A DNA stretch of 64,000 nucleotides, taken from positions 142,142,565-142,206,564 of the forward strand of contig OZ038478.1 of the NCBI GenBank assembly GCA_964036315.1, given 5' to 3'. The number at the start of each line of letters is the position of its first letter. Within the stretch, counting starts at the first letter, position 1. Positions 61,647 to 64,000 of the stretch are shown in pieces. Position numbers and translations under genes: made by a program. The DNA is from Acanthosepion esculentum (Eukaryota > Mollusca > Cephalopoda > Sepiida > Sepiidae). The notes below the pieces were generated by a model that worked only from the letters and a program-made list of their open reading frames with translations, was not told where the DNA came from and made no database searches.

Positions 61647-63662
61647 GGAACGTGGGATGTTATAAGTATTAAAATATTAGTTGGATTCTTCTTGTTTTCT
61701 TGTTTAAAATTATGTACTTCCTTTTTTTTAATTTCGTAATATGAACGTAGATAAAAATTCATGACGGTATCGTTCGTTTATAATTTTTATATGTAATTTT
61801 TTGGTTTCATTTGTTATAATTTACTTATTTTTCTTTCAAATATTTCTCCTTGTGTTGGATTACCGAAAAGATTAATTTCCACATGACTTCATCAGTCCCG
61901 AGTCTCCCCCCTGAATATTTATTTAATTAATTTTCTTTGTATCTTGCTGTGAAAGGAACTGATTCAGCAAATGTAGACGATAATGTCTCGATATGCTGAC
62001 AAATTTAGACTTTATTTCAAACAGATCATCACACGCAACAAGCTACTATGACTTTATACTGCTGACGAATTTGAATCATTATATTTGCATTTAATATAAA
62101 TCGGAGTAATTATTTTGAAATTATAGCTGAGGCATTACTACTACTACTACAACTATTACTACTACTACTGCTACTATTATTACTACTACTACTACTACTA
62201 CTGCTACTATTACTACTACTACTACTACTACCTCAACTATTTTTTTATATTATTAATATTCTAGGTCGATAAATTAACTTTTGACGAGAATTAGTATCTT
62301 GTAACTTGTGAGCCTGTTTCAGAAATTTGCCCAGACAGATTTGGTTATTGAAGCATTAATAATTAAGTAAAGAAAATCTGTATTTATTCTGTCATCACTT
62401 TGTCGCCAATTTTCTCCACTGTCTTTTTTTGCTTGTTTTAGTAAGTGTATTTTGAAAGTTTTAGACGAACTTAGTATGATATTTTTATTTTATTACTAGC
62501 TTCTCTACACCTTATTATTGTGGTCGTTGTTTTTTACTTTTACATTCTGTGTCGATATATTCTATTATTAAGGGAATAAAAGAGAAATAAAACGCCTAAT
62601 AAAATTGGGTAAACAATGAAAGTAAACAATTACTCTATTATATTTTTCATTTTTAAATAATCATGCGAATTAAATGAGCTCATTATCTTTAATTTTTCTT
62701 ATAATGATTATTGGGTTTTGGACGGTTTATTCAACCTCTTTAAAAAAAAACATTTTTTTCCTCTATGTTTCGTATTTCATAATTTCGTCTATAAAAGTTT
62801 AAGTTAACAATATTAATATTACTAAAGAAAATTTGTCTCTCGACGGGAAGAAATTTCATTTTGTTAATGTCTAGTCCAACATACATCTTTTTATTGATTA
62901 TGCATCTTAGATAATTATTGAATTCGATCAATGTTGGTGTTCTTATGGTCGGAAACGCAGTGATCGACAGAACATAAATGACTATATATAACTAATAACT
63001 CCTAAGGCTATGATAATTTATATAAGAATATGAGGCTGATTTATTTTCCCAATGTTACAAAGCATTTGTTTTTACGAGGTAGTCATTTCATTAGAACGAA
63101 GAAATATCGCACCTAACTTATTGTATTCACATTCCCAACAAAATGAATAAAAATGTATTTGGGTCCATATGTTAATACACAGTCAATTAAATGTTTTAGA
63201 TTAAAGTAATCTCACTGTTGCTTAATAAGACAGTATTTTTAATGTTATAATAAAAGAAAAGAAATCAGTTTGAAAATATCTAAAAAATGTCTTGGTAATC
63301 AGTTCCCACCGGAATTCAGACAGAATAAAATAACATTTTAAAATATGCTATAAGAATATTTATGCACACATGCACTATCCATCTCATGGTTTCATTGATT
63401 ATGCATCTTAAGATCTGGTGCCAATATCGAAAGTGAATATTAATTCGGTTTTATTAGAGCATAAATTCTAATTACTATCTGTGTGACGATTTATTTGAAA
63501 GCAGTTTGACATATACTATTCACGCGAATATTTCCCATTGAATTCTCGAATAAATTCATTTCCTAGAAAAAATAAAAGTATCTTATAATTCAGACGCATC
63601 CAAAAAATATAATTAATTAAAAAGAAAAAAGAAAAAAAAAGAAACAAATGATATTATTTGAA
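61646..63662. other. unassigned AT-rich DNA; possible 3' UTR of K2P gene at its right end
   Basis: Contains an ACT/ACC-type trinucleotide tract (62139-62231). On the minus strand an AATAAA lies at 63490-63495, about 170 bases after the channel stop codon, and could be its polyadenylation signal. No other gene is recognised. Confidence 0.45.
62139..62231. repeat. (ACT)n microsatellite
   Basis: A trinucleotide tract with scattered substitutions. Confidence 0.93.
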
Positions 63663-64000
63663 TTACATTTCGGATTGCACAATTCCGATCTTTTCTCCGA
63701 TCGATCGACAAGTTTCTCTAACCTGAGCCAACGTCAGTTCGAAGCACATGGCAACGGTGGCGAGCCCAAACAGTAAGTACAAAGTGCACATCACTTGTTT
63801 TCCGCCATTGTGCCACGAATCGACAGACGTGCCGGGAACGAAGTCTCCGAACCCGATCGTACTCAGCGTTATGAAACAGAAGTAGGACCTTTCGACATAG
63901 TCCCAGTTTTTTTCCCACATGGCAAACAAAAGTGTTCCACAAAAAATAAAACCTGCCATAAACATCAACGTAACAACGACAGGGATAGTGACAGGTAGTT
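63663..64000 (-). CDS. two-pore-domain potassium channel, last exon (partial)
   Basis: Open from the window edge to a TAA at 63663. The visible ~112 residues cover the second half of a K2P channel: the third membrane helix (VTLMFMAGFIFCGTLLFAMW), the second pore loop FCFITLSTIGFGDFVPG with the TIGFGD selectivity filter, the fourth helix (LYLLFGLATVAMCFELT) and a short cytoplasmic end RETCRSIGEKIGIVQSEM. Such channels carry background potassium leak current at the plasma membrane and work as dimers. The first pore and N-terminus must lie beyond the right edge. The frame is intact and the TWIK/TWK-like subfamily is likely, but I cannot choose a specific orthologue. Confidence 0.92.
   Translation of the reverse strand, partial: LPVTIPVVVTLMFMAGFIFCGTLLFAMWEKNWDYVERSYFCFITLSTIGFGDFVPGTSVDSWHNGGKQVMCTLYLLFGLATVAMCFELTLAQVRETCRSIGEKIGIVQSEM

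Overview
The window looks like non-genic, transposon-rich DNA from a coleoid cephalopod, most likely an octopus. The reasons are the very high AT content, the many long (AT)n and (GT)n microsatellites, a protocadherin-like exon, and a mix of Penelope-like, Jockey-like, Tx1-like, Gypsy, Helitron and mariner remnants. The organism is inferred from content and was not checked against a database. Only two pieces look like host genes: a protocadherin-like transmembrane exon near 52.6-53.2 kb (+), and the last exon of a two-pore potassium channel running off the right edge (-). A short signal-peptide-like ORF near 46.2 kb is a weaker third candidate.

Layout. 0-14 kb: mostly unassigned AT-rich DNA with microsatellites, a decayed mariner (-), a probable non-autonomous Helitron, two copies of a repeat carrying hammerhead-ribozyme-like cores, and a Penelope-like (PLE) fragment. 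14.7-16.5 kb: a decayed Jockey-like LINE. 16.6-25.3 kb: the centrepiece, a head-to-tail tandem of one apparently intact PLE (728 aa) behind a nearly identical 5'-truncated copy. 25.4-29.2 kb: a Helitron end, a LINE tail, a PLE nuclease fragment and the 5' end of a Tc1-like element. 29.9-32.0 kb: a ~160-bp satellite interrupted by a foreign insert with a putative 15-bp target duplication. 32-38.4 kb: a LINE with a restriction-like nuclease domain, two more PLE relics, a hammerhead-like motif on each side of one of them, and a mariner with long inverted repeats. 38.4-46.7 kb: a Gypsy 3' end, a PLE relic, several copies of an unclassified AT-rich repeat, and a perfect 145-bp palindrome built from the hammerhead repeat. 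46.7-52.3 kb: three LINE relics and a Helitron end. 54.9-60.0 kb: two Gypsy-type relics; the second has the order protease-integrase-reverse transcriptase. 60-63.6 kb: microsatellites and unassigned DNA before the potassium channel exon.

The most notable signal is the repeated co-occurrence of Penelope-type reverse transcriptase/GIY-YIG nuclease remnants with sequences that fold as type I hammerhead ribozymes. One hammerhead unit is copied into a perfect palindrome, so that a conserved catalytic core is present on both strands. Nothing here is an operon. The elements share a genomic neighbourhood and are not a pathway.
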